Shown: in pieces, positions 17,726 through 26,568 of the stretch
Layout: each line of letters begins with the position of its first letter
Numbering within the stretch: position 1 is the first letter of the stretch
NCBI GenBank assembly: GCA_016784735.1
Contig: JADHUC010000002.1
Coordinates: 1 to 64,000 of the forward strand
Reading direction: 5' to 3'
Length of the DNA stretch: 64,000 bases
Source of the DNA: Pirellulaceae bacterium
GTDB taxonomy: Bacteria; Planctomycetota; Planctomycetia; Pirellulales; Pirellulaceae
The notes under the pieces: model-generated
What the model was told of the DNA's origin: nothing
Databases searched by the model: none
What the model saw: only the letters and a program-made list of their open reading frames with translations
Translations under genes and position numbers: made by a program

Positions 17726-19174
17726 ATGAGTGTGTGGACAAGGTCGTGGTATGGTCTGCTGGCGTTCGCGATGCTGGCGGGAACGCTGGGCTTGCTCATT
17801 CGCAACGCCGGGTCCCAAGAAGAAGGACACGAGCATGCCAAGCCGATCGTCGTGAGTGAAGAGGCTTCCGATGAAAACCCGTTCAAGTCGCGGAAGGCCC
17901 CCGAGCGAAAGGAACGCGAGCGTCCCGAGGCGAAGGAACGTGAACGAGGCGAACGGCCAACGGAGCGAGACATTCTGAAGCAACAAGTTGAAGTTTTTAA
18001 GATCGCTTTGCACGCGTTGCAGGAGGCGAAGAAGGCGGACGCCGCCGACGTGCTCCAGCGGGCGATTCGCGCTCGAGAGGTCACACTCGAGGAGCGTCGG
18101 GATGACGAGGCGCACATGATCCGTGAACGTGCGCCAAACCGAGGCCAGTTGGCCGAGATCCTTTCGTTGGCCGCGGGGCTTTGGCGCGAGTTCAAGAATG
18201 AAGAAAAGGCCGCGGTTGTAGGTCGCGTTGCAGAAGAGTTCGCTCGCCAACCCGGAGAACGGGACGCTCAGCGCAAGCGAGCCGAGCAAGGGGCGCGGGA
18301 GCGCGCCGAGCGGCCAACCGAACGCGAAGTAGCGGGGCGACACCTCGAAGTGATGAGGCTGGCGTTGCCTGCACTCCGGGAAGGTGAACGCGGCGACGCG
18401 GCGGAGCTGTTGGAACGAGCGATCCGCGCCTTTGAGGTCATGCTCGAGGGACGCCGCGACGACGAGGCGCAGCAGATCCGCTCACGCATGCCAAACCGTG
18501 GGCAGTTAGCGGAGATTCTAACAATGGCCTCGAACCTGTGGCGCGAGTTCAACAACCAAGAAAAGGCAGAGGTCGTGGGTCGGCTGGCGAAAGAACTCGC
18601 CGGCAAAGGCGAACGCGAACAGGAGCGAGAACGGCCGGACAGGGAGCGGCGCGAGGTTGCCGAACGAGAACGCCCGCGAGCCGAAGGGCGTCCGCCCGAA
18701 CTCGCCAGACGACACCAGGAGTTGGAGGAGCAGGCGCGGGCCATTAAGCGCGAGCTTGAAGGGCTGCGTGACGATCAAGACGAAGAGGCTCGCAAACTGC
18801 AAGCCAAGTTACGTCAGATTACCGCGCACATGCAGGAAATGCAGCGAGTACGCCGCGGTCCTGAGGGCGAGCGCGATAATCTCCGCGGACGCCTGCACGA
18901 ACTGGAGCAGGCCTTCGTTCGAGCTCAAGAGGCGGGCAAGGAAGACGAAGCCGCACGCCTTAAGCGGCAGATGCAGGAACTTGTCCAGCATCTGGAGAAG
19001 CCACCCGTCCGACGTCCAGCCGCCCAACCTGCCCCGCGGACTCCGGAAGAAGTGGAGCGTCTGAAAGGCAGCGTTCGCGAGTTGAGCGGGCAGATGAACG
19101 AGCTGCGTCGCGAAATGGCCGAAATGCGACGGCTCCTCGAAGCGCTGGTCGAAAAGAAGCGCGAAGAGCGGTAG
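17726..19174 (+). CDS. Membrane-anchored charged coiled-coil protein with internal duplication
   Basis: 482 aa. One N-terminal helix (WYGLLAFAMLAGTLGLLI) acts as anchor or signal; the rest is rich in Glu, Arg and Lys. Two homologous units of about 105 residues occur at roughly 75-180 and 190-300. Each begins RPTER and contains RRDDEA plus PNRGQLAEIL, then an LWREF/KAxVVGR block. The C-terminal 160 residues are continuous coiled coil with a proline-rich break (KPPVRRPAAQPAPRTP). I recognise no family. It starts 60 bases after blaI, has GGAG upstream of its ATG, and is likely in the same transcript. Confidence 0.8.
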   Translation: MSVWTRSWYGLLAFAMLAGTLGLLIRNAGSQEEGHEHAKPIVVSEEASDENPFKSRKAPERKERERPEAKERERGERPTERDILKQQVEVFKIALHALQEAKKADAADVLQRAIRAREVTLEERRDDEAHMIRERAPNRGQLAEILSLAAGLWREFKNEEKAAVVGRVAEEFARQPGERDAQRKRAEQGARERAERPTEREVAGRHLEVMRLALPALREGERGDAAELLERAIRAFEVMLEGRRDDEAQQIRSRMPNRGQLAEILTMASNLWREFNNQEKAEVVGRLAKELAGKGEREQERERPDRERREVAERERPRAEGRPPELARRHQELEEQARAIKRELEGLRDDQDEEARKLQAKLRQITAHMQEMQRVRRGPEGERDNLRGRLHELEQAFVRAQEAGKEDEAARLKRQMQELVQHLEKPPVRRPAAQPAPRTPEEVERLKGSVRELSGQMNELRREMAEMRRLLEALVEKKREER

Positions 19175-19201
19175 ACCCAGTGCGTTGTCCGTACCGAGTA
19201 A

Positions 19202-19240
19202 CTCGGTCTGCGAGATGAGACACACGTCTCGCAGGCCGAG
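19202..19240. terminator. Stem-loop after the coiled-coil gene
   Basis: CTCGGTCTGCGAGA (19202-19215) pairs with TCTCGCAGGCCGAG (19227-19240), 13 of 14 positions, with an 11-base loop, 28 bases past the stop. It has no downstream T-run, so it is a candidate terminator only; a repeat-derived hairpin is the alternative. Confidence 0.4.
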
Positions 19241-19302
19241 ACGGGTATCGGTGCCAGGGCTTCTGCAATCATCGTTTGACCGCTGGAGTCTGCATGATTA
19301 GT

Positions 19303-19378
19303 AGGTCCCGCTTGCCGAGCGGGACCTGGAGCGCTACCAGACCTCCCCATGCCAGGTCCCGCTTGCCGAGCGGGACCT
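19303..19378. repeat. Doublet of AGGTCCCG-type palindromes
   Basis: Two 25-base palindromes (AGGTCCCGCTTGCCGAGCGGGACCT type, at 19303-19327 and 19354-19378) lie 26 bases apart with outer flanks GT/GG and CC/AC in inverted orientation, a REPIN-like arrangement. The same family appears at 7263, 7434 and 56444. The remaining gap to the next start (19379-19539) shows no gene. Confidence 0.85.
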
Positions 19379-19539
19379 ACACACCATCAATTGCGACTCT
19401 TTCTGCGGCCTCCTCCGGGTCGCGGTCAAACGAGCATTCTTTGCGCAACTTGTTCAACACAACGATACTCTTGCCAGACGCAGCTCAAGATCGACCGAGA
19501 TACAATAGCCAGGATACTGGCCGGAGAGACTCTAGGATA

Positions 19540-21048
19540 ATGACCAATAGACAAATGAAGCGTTGCTTTCTAGCCGCTGTTGTGGCTCTCGTCTTGCCTT
19601 GCGTTTCTCGGGCCGAGATGAGAACGTGGTCGGACATCACTGGCAGATTTCAGACCGAGGCGGAGTTTGTCGACCTTACAGACGGGGCCGTCAATCTGAA
19701 GAAAACCGACGGTGAGGTCATCTCCGTTCCTTTGGACAAGCTGAGCGCCGCCGATCAAGCATACGTCAGGCGACGGACCGGCGGCGAGTCGCCGGCCAGT
19801 TCGACGTCAGACGCGTTGGTCGAGTTTCTCAGCGGGGCGAAAGTCCACGGAAGAATCACTGCCAGAAACGACCAGGCCATTACGGTTGCACTGAAAGTCG
19901 GCGGACGCAACTTGACCAGGCAGTACTCTGTTGACGAGATTCGGTCTATCACGATCGACGGGCGCCGGGAGGTTCTCGGCGGAGCAACTGGCGAAGGTGC
20001 ATCTTCGGACGGGCATTCTGATACGGCGTTGTCCGACGGTGATACTCGACGCAGCCGCGCTGAAATCGAACAGGTTGTCGACCGATTAGGCCGGACTCCG
20101 CCGGACTGGTGGGATTCAACGCCGCTCGATTACCCGCAAACGCTTGATTTGTCCTGGCCCAGGAAGGCGCCACCCCCTTGGAACCCTCGAAAGAACGTCA
20201 GTCAGTACCTGTTCGACATGGTCCAGCCCAACTCGAGCAAATGGCGGGGAGGCGTCCGACTGATACACCATCTGCTGGAGATGCACGAGGACGATCAGGA
20301 AAAGCGTCAGCGGGCGATGATGACGCTGGGCAGGTTGTACTACCACCTGCTGCGTGACTATGCCCGCGCGGCGTTTTGGTGGCGTCAGGCGGGCGTCGAA
20401 CGGAGTGGCCAGACTCCGCAGGGCGTCCAGTTGGCCGACTGCTACTGGAAACTAGGCAATAAGCAGATGGCCTTGGATCTGCTGAACAAGAACTCGGTCT
20501 ACTACTCGACGATCAAGCTCCTGGCCGACATGGGCGAAACGGAACGCGCACTTCGGATAGCCGAAGCCGGGGCTCGCGGCAATCTGCCGGATCTGGCCTA
20601 CCTGCACGCCGGCGATGCCTGTCGGATCGACGGGCAGTCCCAGCGAGCCATCGAGTATTACGAAAAGGTCCTCGACGTTCGGCCAACCGGCAAACGGGCC
20701 AAAGGGATCCAGCGAAACCATCAACGCGCGAGGGAGAACATCGCGGCCATCAAAGTCTTCGACACGCTGGACCTTCGGCGAGTGCCCGACGGAGTCTATC
20801 GGGCCCGCACTCCTGCCTTTGCCGCAGAAATCCACGTCGAGGTGACTGTCCAGGGTGGGCGCATCGAAGACGTGACGGTGACAAAGCACCAGGAGAAACA
20901 GACGTACACGGCGCTGACTGAAACACCGAGGAAGATCATCGAAAAACAGGGAGTCAAGGGAGTAGACGCAACTTCCGGCGCCACGATCACGTCCGAGGCG
21001 ATCATCAACGCCACGGCCAAGGCACTGGCTTCTGCAATAGGCGGCTAA
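19540..21048 (+). CDS. SHD1 domain - TPR - FMN-binding domain exported protein
   Basis: 502 aa. The ATG at 19540 follows GGAGAG; a longer frame back to 19276 is repeat DNA and was rejected. Signal peptide about 5-26. Residues 27-80 form a planctomycete SHD1-type domain (RTWSDITGRFQTEAEFV, SVPLDKLSAADQAYV). A small beta domain follows (EFLSGAKVHGRITARND), then TPR-like helices (about 245-400). Residues about 418-502 are an FMN-binding domain as in NqrC/RnfG, ending with DATSGATITSEA. In that family the Thr of SGAT (here Thr482) receives FMN through a phosphoester bond made by ApbE. This predicts a flavinylated protein outside the cytoplasm. No redox partner gene is adjacent. Confidence 0.82.
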   Translation: MTNRQMKRCFLAAVVALVLPCVSRAEMRTWSDITGRFQTEAEFVDLTDGAVNLKKTDGEVISVPLDKLSAADQAYVRRRTGGESPASSTSDALVEFLSGAKVHGRITARNDQAITVALKVGGRNLTRQYSVDEIRSITIDGRREVLGGATGEGASSDGHSDTALSDGDTRRSRAEIEQVVDRLGRTPPDWWDSTPLDYPQTLDLSWPRKAPPPWNPRKNVSQYLFDMVQPNSSKWRGGVRLIHHLLEMHEDDQEKRQRAMMTLGRLYYHLLRDYARAAFWWRQAGVERSGQTPQGVQLADCYWKLGNKQMALDLLNKNSVYYSTIKLLADMGETERALRIAEAGARGNLPDLAYLHAGDACRIDGQSQRAIEYYEKVLDVRPTGKRAKGIQRNHQRARENIAAIKVFDTLDLRRVPDGVYRARTPAFAAEIHVEVTVQGGRIEDVTVTKHQEKQTYTALTETPRKIIEKQGVKGVDATSGATITSEAIINATAKALASAIGG

Positions 21049-21103
21049 TGCCGTTTTGCGGTTTGTGAGTTTCGCTTCCCAAGCAATCGAATCTCACGCG
21101 GCA

Positions 21104-23203
21104 CTACGCCTTGTCTGCCATCGCGCCCCAGGGTTCGATTTGGCGGAGCTTCTTCGGTTTGAGCGATTGGTAGCAGTCCGGTAGGTCGAAACGTGACAGG
21201 ACGTTCGGCAATATGGTTGACAGCGGCCAAGCGTAATCTTCCGATTCGGTGATGTCTCGGTACGAGGTGAGTGCGTTCTTTAGCGTTACCTGTCTCACTT
21301 GGTCGGAAAGTACTGCGGCAAAAGTGGCGGCCAAGGCGCCCCAGCCTTTGGCGACTAGATGAACATCGTTGTGGCCGATGGCTGCCAGCCAATCGAGTAC
21401 GCGCAATATGTCGTGTGTCTTTTGGCCCACGTACGGCCGGTCCAGCATCAGGCTGTGCATGGCGTAGAAAAAGTCCGATCCATACGGTTGCAGGAAGGAG
21501 TTGATTCCGCATGTGTCCGGCTGGGATTCGCCGATGCCGCGGACGTCGCAGGTGAATAATGGCGTCTCCGGTTCGGATTCGATTACTTCACGGACAAGCG
21601 GTTCATCGCGCAATTCGACATCGCTTGACATGTGCGCGACGTACAGCACGGCTCGCTTGCCGCCGCGAGGCGGACGCGAGTACCAGCGCTCGCTTGACAG
21701 CCGATACACCAACGCCTGAATCGCGGGTTCCGTTTCCACTGCGTACGCGATGGCGTGCGGCAATGGATACTGGCGCGAACGAAGGTAACGTAGGATGCGG
21801 TAGTCGGGAACACCTTCACGTGGTGGCAGTTTGAGTACATCGGTTATGGCCCGTCGCAACGCCTCGCCTTCGATCTTGCCGCGCGAAGCGGCCAGTTGCT
21901 TGGATTTGGCTTGTGTAAACGTGAATACCGTTTTTGCGCCCAGCTCGGCCACTTGGCCCTTTGGCGTACACCACAGCGTCTCGTCTTTCTCGATGACGAT
22001 TTCCGGCTCGGTCGTCGCATCGGAGATCTTCGTCGCGCCGTTGAACCAGCGGTACATGGCCTCGCGGTTCTCCTGCGAGTAGCCGTGGTACGTCGGACCG
22101 ATGAACAGGGAAACGTTCTCTTCGGCTCCGAGCAACCCGTACAACCGCTTGAGCCGTCGGAGAGTCTCCTCCGAGCCCCGCGCATCGAAGTAGTCGCGTT
22201 CTTTGGCAAGAATGATCACCGGCTTCGGCGCCATTGCGGCTAGGAAGTCGTCGTGGTCCAGCCCGAATGCCACGGCCTTCGGTGGGCACTGTTCGGTGTC
22301 TTGAGGCAGTTCGTTTTCCAGGTTGCGGCGGAAGGTGGACACGAAGCAAGAAGGCGCGGCCATCGTCCATCGCTGTTCCACGCCGCACAGCCACGTGGTC
22401 ATTGTGCCGCCGCCCGAGTTTCCGGTAACGCCGATGTGGGCCTTGTCGACTTCCGGACGAGTCAGCAGGTAGTCGAGCGCGCGGATGCCATCCCAGGCTC
22501 GCCACATCCCCAGGAATTCTCCGACCAGAAACTGTTGGTTGCCGGCGATCAGGTGTTCGGTTACTCCCGGCCGGAAGCGTGGCGACAAGTCGTCCTTCAC
22601 ATATTGCAGACGCTCGCCCTGGCCGATGGGATCGTAGATCAGGCACGCATATCCCAGTCGGGCTAAGCCTTGGGCGAACGACTGGTACGCTTCGGACGCC
22701 TTGCCGTTGTTCGAATGACCGCATGTGCCGACAACGCCCGGTACCGGGGACTTGCGGTCTTTCGGCAGGTAAAAGTTTGCAGTGACGGGAAATCCCGGAC
22801 GGGAGTTGAAAATGACCTTTTCGATTGTGTATACATCGCGATCGACGACCCCTGTGATGCGTGCGTCGAGCGGCGTTCGTTCCGGCTCGGGGCCAAAAGA
22901 GCGGCGGATCTTCGCCTGGATGGATTTGACGTAACGCTCGGCGTCCTTTTTGGTCTTGAGTCGCGCCTTTGCTTCCAGACCTCGTTGCTCGGCGGCCCGA
23001 AGCTGATCGACGAAGAATTCTTGAACCATGCGAGGAAAACGGTTCAGCGGCAGCAGGTCTTCAGCGGCATCGGCACTCCGGGTCATTAGCAACTGTACAA
23101 GCGGCAGACCCAACGCGTGGGCACCGGCCGCCCGCAGCAAATGGCGTCGGTTAACCTGGTATTGACGGCAATTGGCTGGCATTGCGTCGTGGTGGCAGGA
23201 CAT
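21104..23203 (-). CDS. Exported two-domain alpha/beta hydrolase (AXE1-like), second domain degenerate
   Basis: 699 aa. AAAGGAA precedes the ATG. The N-terminus has a Tat-like twin arginine (NRRHLLRAAGAHALGLPL). Domain 1 (about 110-400) is AXE1-like with GYACLIYDPIGQGER, the nucleophile Ser263 in VTGNSGGGTMTTW and a late His in TYHGYSQ. Domain 2 (about 450-680) repeats the fold (AVLYVAHMSSDVEL, LFTCDVRGIGESQPD) but its elbow reads VAKGWGALAA, where Gly occupies the usual Ser position, so it is probably inactive. It is divergent from the kinase gene; the 280-base gap between them holds no further gene. Confidence 0.82.
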   Translation of the reverse strand: MSCHHDAMPANCRQYQVNRRHLLRAAGAHALGLPLVQLLMTRSADAAEDLLPLNRFPRMVQEFFVDQLRAAEQRGLEAKARLKTKKDAERYVKSIQAKIRRSFGPEPERTPLDARITGVVDRDVYTIEKVIFNSRPGFPVTANFYLPKDRKSPVPGVVGTCGHSNNGKASEAYQSFAQGLARLGYACLIYDPIGQGERLQYVKDDLSPRFRPGVTEHLIAGNQQFLVGEFLGMWRAWDGIRALDYLLTRPEVDKAHIGVTGNSGGGTMTTWLCGVEQRWTMAAPSCFVSTFRRNLENELPQDTEQCPPKAVAFGLDHDDFLAAMAPKPVIILAKERDYFDARGSEETLRRLKRLYGLLGAEENVSLFIGPTYHGYSQENREAMYRWFNGATKISDATTEPEIVIEKDETLWCTPKGQVAELGAKTVFTFTQAKSKQLAASRGKIEGEALRRAITDVLKLPPREGVPDYRILRYLRSRQYPLPHAIAYAVETEPAIQALVYRLSSERWYSRPPRGGKRAVLYVAHMSSDVELRDEPLVREVIESEPETPLFTCDVRGIGESQPDTCGINSFLQPYGSDFFYAMHSLMLDRPYVGQKTHDILRVLDWLAAIGHNDVHLVAKGWGALAATFAAVLSDQVRQVTLKNALTSYRDITESEDYAWPLSTILPNVLSRFDLPDCYQSLKPKKLRQIEPWGAMADKA

Positions 23204-23483
23204 GATGGTGTTCCTTTCCGCGGCGAGAATCTCGAAAATCGGCCCCCGACAGGTAACGGTCCAAGCAGTATACCGGTCTCAGCCGGAAAACTGAGGGGGT
23301 CGGTTCCGCCCCTGCCGGCATTTTTTCGATGTAGCCGAACGTAGGATTCTAAGGACGTAACACTTGCGTTAAACTGAATTTGGGTAAGAATAGTGTACAT
23401 CTCCGGGATTCGACGGGCCGACCGATTGTGGTAGGGTAGTGTTCTTGTGAATCCCGTGCTCGTGGACGTAAGCTGAGCTTTTC

Positions 23484-26048
23484 ATGTCGTCCAAGGTTGC
23501 CATTGCGTTTCTTGACAGGTTGCACCGGAGCGGCCTTGTTTCCGAAAACAAGGTGCCCCAGCTCCGTGAAGACCTAGAGCAGCGGGGCGTCGACTTGGAT
23601 GCCCCTGGCGCGGTCGCCGATGCGTTGGTCGAGGACGAGACGCTTACCCGATGGCAGGCTGAGAAGCTGCTGCAGGGCAAGCATAAGGGCTTCTTTCTGG
23701 GTTCCTACCGATTGCTGCGGCCGCTTGGCAAAGGCGGCATGGGAGCTGTCTTCCTGGCGGAACACGAAATGATGCGCCGCCGCTGTGCCATCAAGGTGCT
23801 TCCGCACAGCAGTATCAAGGAAGGTTCATCCGTACTGCAGCGGTTCTACGTCGAAGCCCAAGCTGTCGCGGCGCTGGATCACCAGAACATCGTTCGAGCC
23901 TACGACGTCAGCAAGGAGATTAAGGACAAAAAGGAGATCCACTATCTGGTAATGGAATACGTGGATGGAGACGACATTCAGGGCATGGTGAACGAAAGCG
24001 GTGAGATTGACTGCATCAAGGCGGCCGATTTCGTTCGCCAGACGGCCAACGGATTGGCGCATGCCCACGAAAACGGGCTCGTGCACCGCGACATCAAACC
24101 CGCTAACTTACTGGTGGATACGAAGGGCGTCGTCAAGATCTTGGATCTTGGGTTGGCCAGGTTCTTCGACGATAGCGATGAGGCTTCGTTGACAAAGGAG
24201 CACAACGAGACGGTTCTGGGAACGGCAGACTACCTGTCGCCCGAGCAAGCGTTGAACAGCCACGATGTCGACCATCGAACCGACATATACAGCCTCGGAT
24301 GCACCGCCTACTTCATGCTGACCGGCCACCCGCCCTTCCCGGAAGGTACCGTGGCACAGCGACTGGTCGCTCATCAGGTCAAGACACCGACGCCGATCAC
24401 CGACGAGCGTGCCGATGCCCCTGCAGATCTGGTTGCCATCGTCGACAAGATGATGGATAAGAAGGCGGAAGAGCGTTTCCAGACCGCATCGGAAATCGCC
24501 ACCACATTGTCGGCATGGCTGATCGAGCACGGCGGCGAGGAGTGGAAGCGACGGCACTCCGAGATTGCCGGCGACAGCGGCCTCTTGAGGATGTTGTCGC
24601 AGCGCGAACCGACACGCGCTATGTCGTCGCCGACGGCTGAAACGGCGGAACTGGGATTGGCACCGTTGGCGGACGACGCGCCGAAGCCAGCCGATTCGTC
24701 CGTTGCTAAAGGAAGTGGCTCTTCGATCCACGACGACATTGCACTGGCACCGGATGAAGACGAAGTCGAAATCAATCCCGAGGCCGCTGGCGAAGTGGAA
24801 CTTCCGCCGTTGGAGGAGCCGGATGAAGTCGCGCCACTCGCGGCGGACGAGCCGTTAGCCGACCTGGCCGCGATGGGCGAACTGCCTTCGCTGGATGAAG
24901 CCGAAATGCTCGGGTCGCTCGATTCGCTGGGAGGCGACGACATGTTGTCGTCGCTCGACGCGGCGGACCTCGGGTCGCTCGATCAAGAGGACCTGGAGCC
25001 GGCGGGCAGCGAGGATCCGCTGGGAGCCATCCAGAGCGACTTGCAGTTGCCGGTGACCGCTTCGCCCCATTCGTCGACAAGACTTCGTCAGGACTCGGCC
25101 GTCACGTCCAAGCCAGCACAGGGCGGAATCAAGTCCATTGGACTTCCCATCCTGATCGGCATTGTTGGCGGCCTACTGCTCGTGGGCATCATTATCTTGT
25201 TCTTTATGTTTAGCACCTCGGACGACCCGGCTCCCGTGCGGCCATTCGTTCCGCCCGGCCCAGTGGCCGAGGATCCGAAAGAGCAGCCAGACGATCCGCC
25301 GAAGGAGCCGATCGAGGAAAAGCCAGATGTCGCGCCCAAGCAGCCTGGCACCGGCGACGAGAAAGCGGACACAAAGCCAAAGAAGACCGGACGCAAGGGG
25401 AAACAAAGTACGGAGCAACCGGCGGATCCACCGAAGAAGGACGGCGACGGACATGGCACCCAGGAAGTGGTCAAGCCACCGACAAAGCCGGACGACCCGC
25501 CAGCCGATCCGCTGGAGAAGACACCGAAGAAGGACGGCTCGATCGACCCGGACGACGCGTTGGCAAAAGTCGATCCAAAGCCGCCGGAAGTCGCACCACT
25601 TTCCGATGCCGAACGGAAGAAGATGTTTGCCGAGATCGAAGTGATTTCGGTGGATTGGAAAGCGGATATGGGTACCGAGAAGAAGAAGCAGCCGAAGCCC
25701 AATCCAGTCCTGAACCAAGTCGGCATGATTTGCCGGCAGAAGCTGGAGGACGCGACAGAGAAGCTGAAGTGGGGAATGGGGACCGGTGCCAGGAGCGTTT
25801 TGACGCTTACCATCGCGGCGAGGACCGACCGCGACATGGTCGCGCTGGGCCTGATGGGCGATCTGAAGGTTACCGACGCCAACTCGCAATCCCACAGCGT
25901 ATGGACCCATCAGGCCCCGATCGCCCAATTCAGTCTTCGCGCGAGTCCCACCACCGTCTACGGCATGGTGCGAAAGGAAGCGGGCAAGTTCTTCGACCAA
26001 CTGGAACGCGATCACCGAAAGGCCGTGGAAGAGGCCGGCGGGAATTAA
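23484..26048 (+). CDS. PknB-type membrane serine/threonine protein kinase
   Basis: 854 aa. A 70-residue N-terminal helical extension typical of planctomycete kinases precedes the kinase domain (about 74-345). Visible catalytic elements are GKGGMGAV (82-89), Lys104 in CAIKV, HRDIKPAN (201-208, Asp203), DLG (221-223) and GTADYLSPEQ. An acidic, Leu/Asp-rich linker follows (350-540). One membrane helix lies at about 553-575. The outer part is first a Pro/Lys/Glu-rich spacer, then a globular domain of about 140 residues I do not recognise. It should sense an external signal and phosphorylate cytoplasmic proteins. It is convergent with the vWA gene. Confidence 0.92.
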   Translation: MSSKVAIAFLDRLHRSGLVSENKVPQLREDLEQRGVDLDAPGAVADALVEDETLTRWQAEKLLQGKHKGFFLGSYRLLRPLGKGGMGAVFLAEHEMMRRRCAIKVLPHSSIKEGSSVLQRFYVEAQAVAALDHQNIVRAYDVSKEIKDKKEIHYLVMEYVDGDDIQGMVNESGEIDCIKAADFVRQTANGLAHAHENGLVHRDIKPANLLVDTKGVVKILDLGLARFFDDSDEASLTKEHNETVLGTADYLSPEQALNSHDVDHRTDIYSLGCTAYFMLTGHPPFPEGTVAQRLVAHQVKTPTPITDERADAPADLVAIVDKMMDKKAEERFQTASEIATTLSAWLIEHGGEEWKRRHSEIAGDSGLLRMLSQREPTRAMSSPTAETAELGLAPLADDAPKPADSSVAKGSGSSIHDDIALAPDEDEVEINPEAAGEVELPPLEEPDEVAPLAADEPLADLAAMGELPSLDEAEMLGSLDSLGGDDMLSSLDAADLGSLDQEDLEPAGSEDPLGAIQSDLQLPVTASPHSSTRLRQDSAVTSKPAQGGIKSIGLPILIGIVGGLLLVGIIILFFMFSTSDDPAPVRPFVPPGPVAEDPKEQPDDPPKEPIEEKPDVAPKQPGTGDEKADTKPKKTGRKGKQSTEQPADPPKKDGDGHGTQEVVKPPTKPDDPPADPLEKTPKKDGSIDPDDALAKVDPKPPEVAPLSDAERKKMFAEIEVISVDWKADMGTEKKKQPKPNPVLNQVGMICRQKLEDATEKLKWGMGTGARSVLTLTIAARTDRDMVALGLMGDLKVTDANSQSHSVWTHQAPIAQFSLRASPTTVYGMVRKEAGKFFDQLERDHRKAVEEAGGN

Positions 26049-26284
26049 CACGGCAGGGCCTCACTGGGGGGTGTCGGGTTTCGGGTGTCAGGTGTCAGGC
26101 AGAAAAGAGCTGTAGAAGCCGAGAACTGAATCCCGTCACGACGGCAGCGATACCAGACGGCGAGCGTGAAGCAACGGCTCGCTTCTCTCGCAAGTCACGC
26201 AGGCTCGAAACGTAAGCAAAGAACGGACGGCAGTTTCCACTCGCCTGCGATTCTTCATGTTCCGCATTTCAGGGAAAGTCACGA

Positions 26285-26322
26285 GAGATCATCGCGGACT
26301 TCTGGAAGTCCGCGATGATCTC
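26285..26322. terminator. Perfect 18-bp stem-loop, possible terminator
   Basis: GAGATCATCGCGGACTTC (26285-26302) and its exact complement (26305-26322) are separated by two bases and followed by TTTCTCCC. It is the strongest hairpin downstream of the kinase gene. The near-symmetry and short T-run leave open whether it is a terminator for one or both convergent genes or a mobile palindrome. Confidence 0.5.
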
Positions 26323-26476
26323 TTTCTCCCGACGGAAGCTTAGCTGCGAATGGCGCAACACAGAAACTGGCGATTCGCGATTGTGTCAACAGAGCCGACG
26401 CATGAATCGGGCTCAGATGTACAGTGAGCAGCACATAGGTACCTCACCACAAGTTTTCGGAGATTGGACCGGTGAC

Positions 26477-26509
26477 AGAAACCCGGTCTTTGCGAAAAAC
26501 CGGGTTTCT
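26477..26509. repeat. AGAAACCCGGT inverted repeat
   Basis: AGAAACCCGGT (26477-26487) and its complement (26499-26509) form a perfect 11-bp stem with an 11-base loop between two convergent genes. Motifs of this kind are dispersed in many environmental bacterial genomes; no other function is visible. Confidence 0.7.
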
Positions 26510-26568
26510 ATTCCGCGCGGAAACTTCTGCGCTGGTACTTACCGACACCTGACACCCGACACCAAACC

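Noticed and set aside
19276-19539. 88-codon N-terminal extension of the FMN-binding protein
   Set aside because: It reads through two AGGTCCCG palindromes (SRSRLPSGT twice) and precedes a good signal peptide and ribosome site at 19540.
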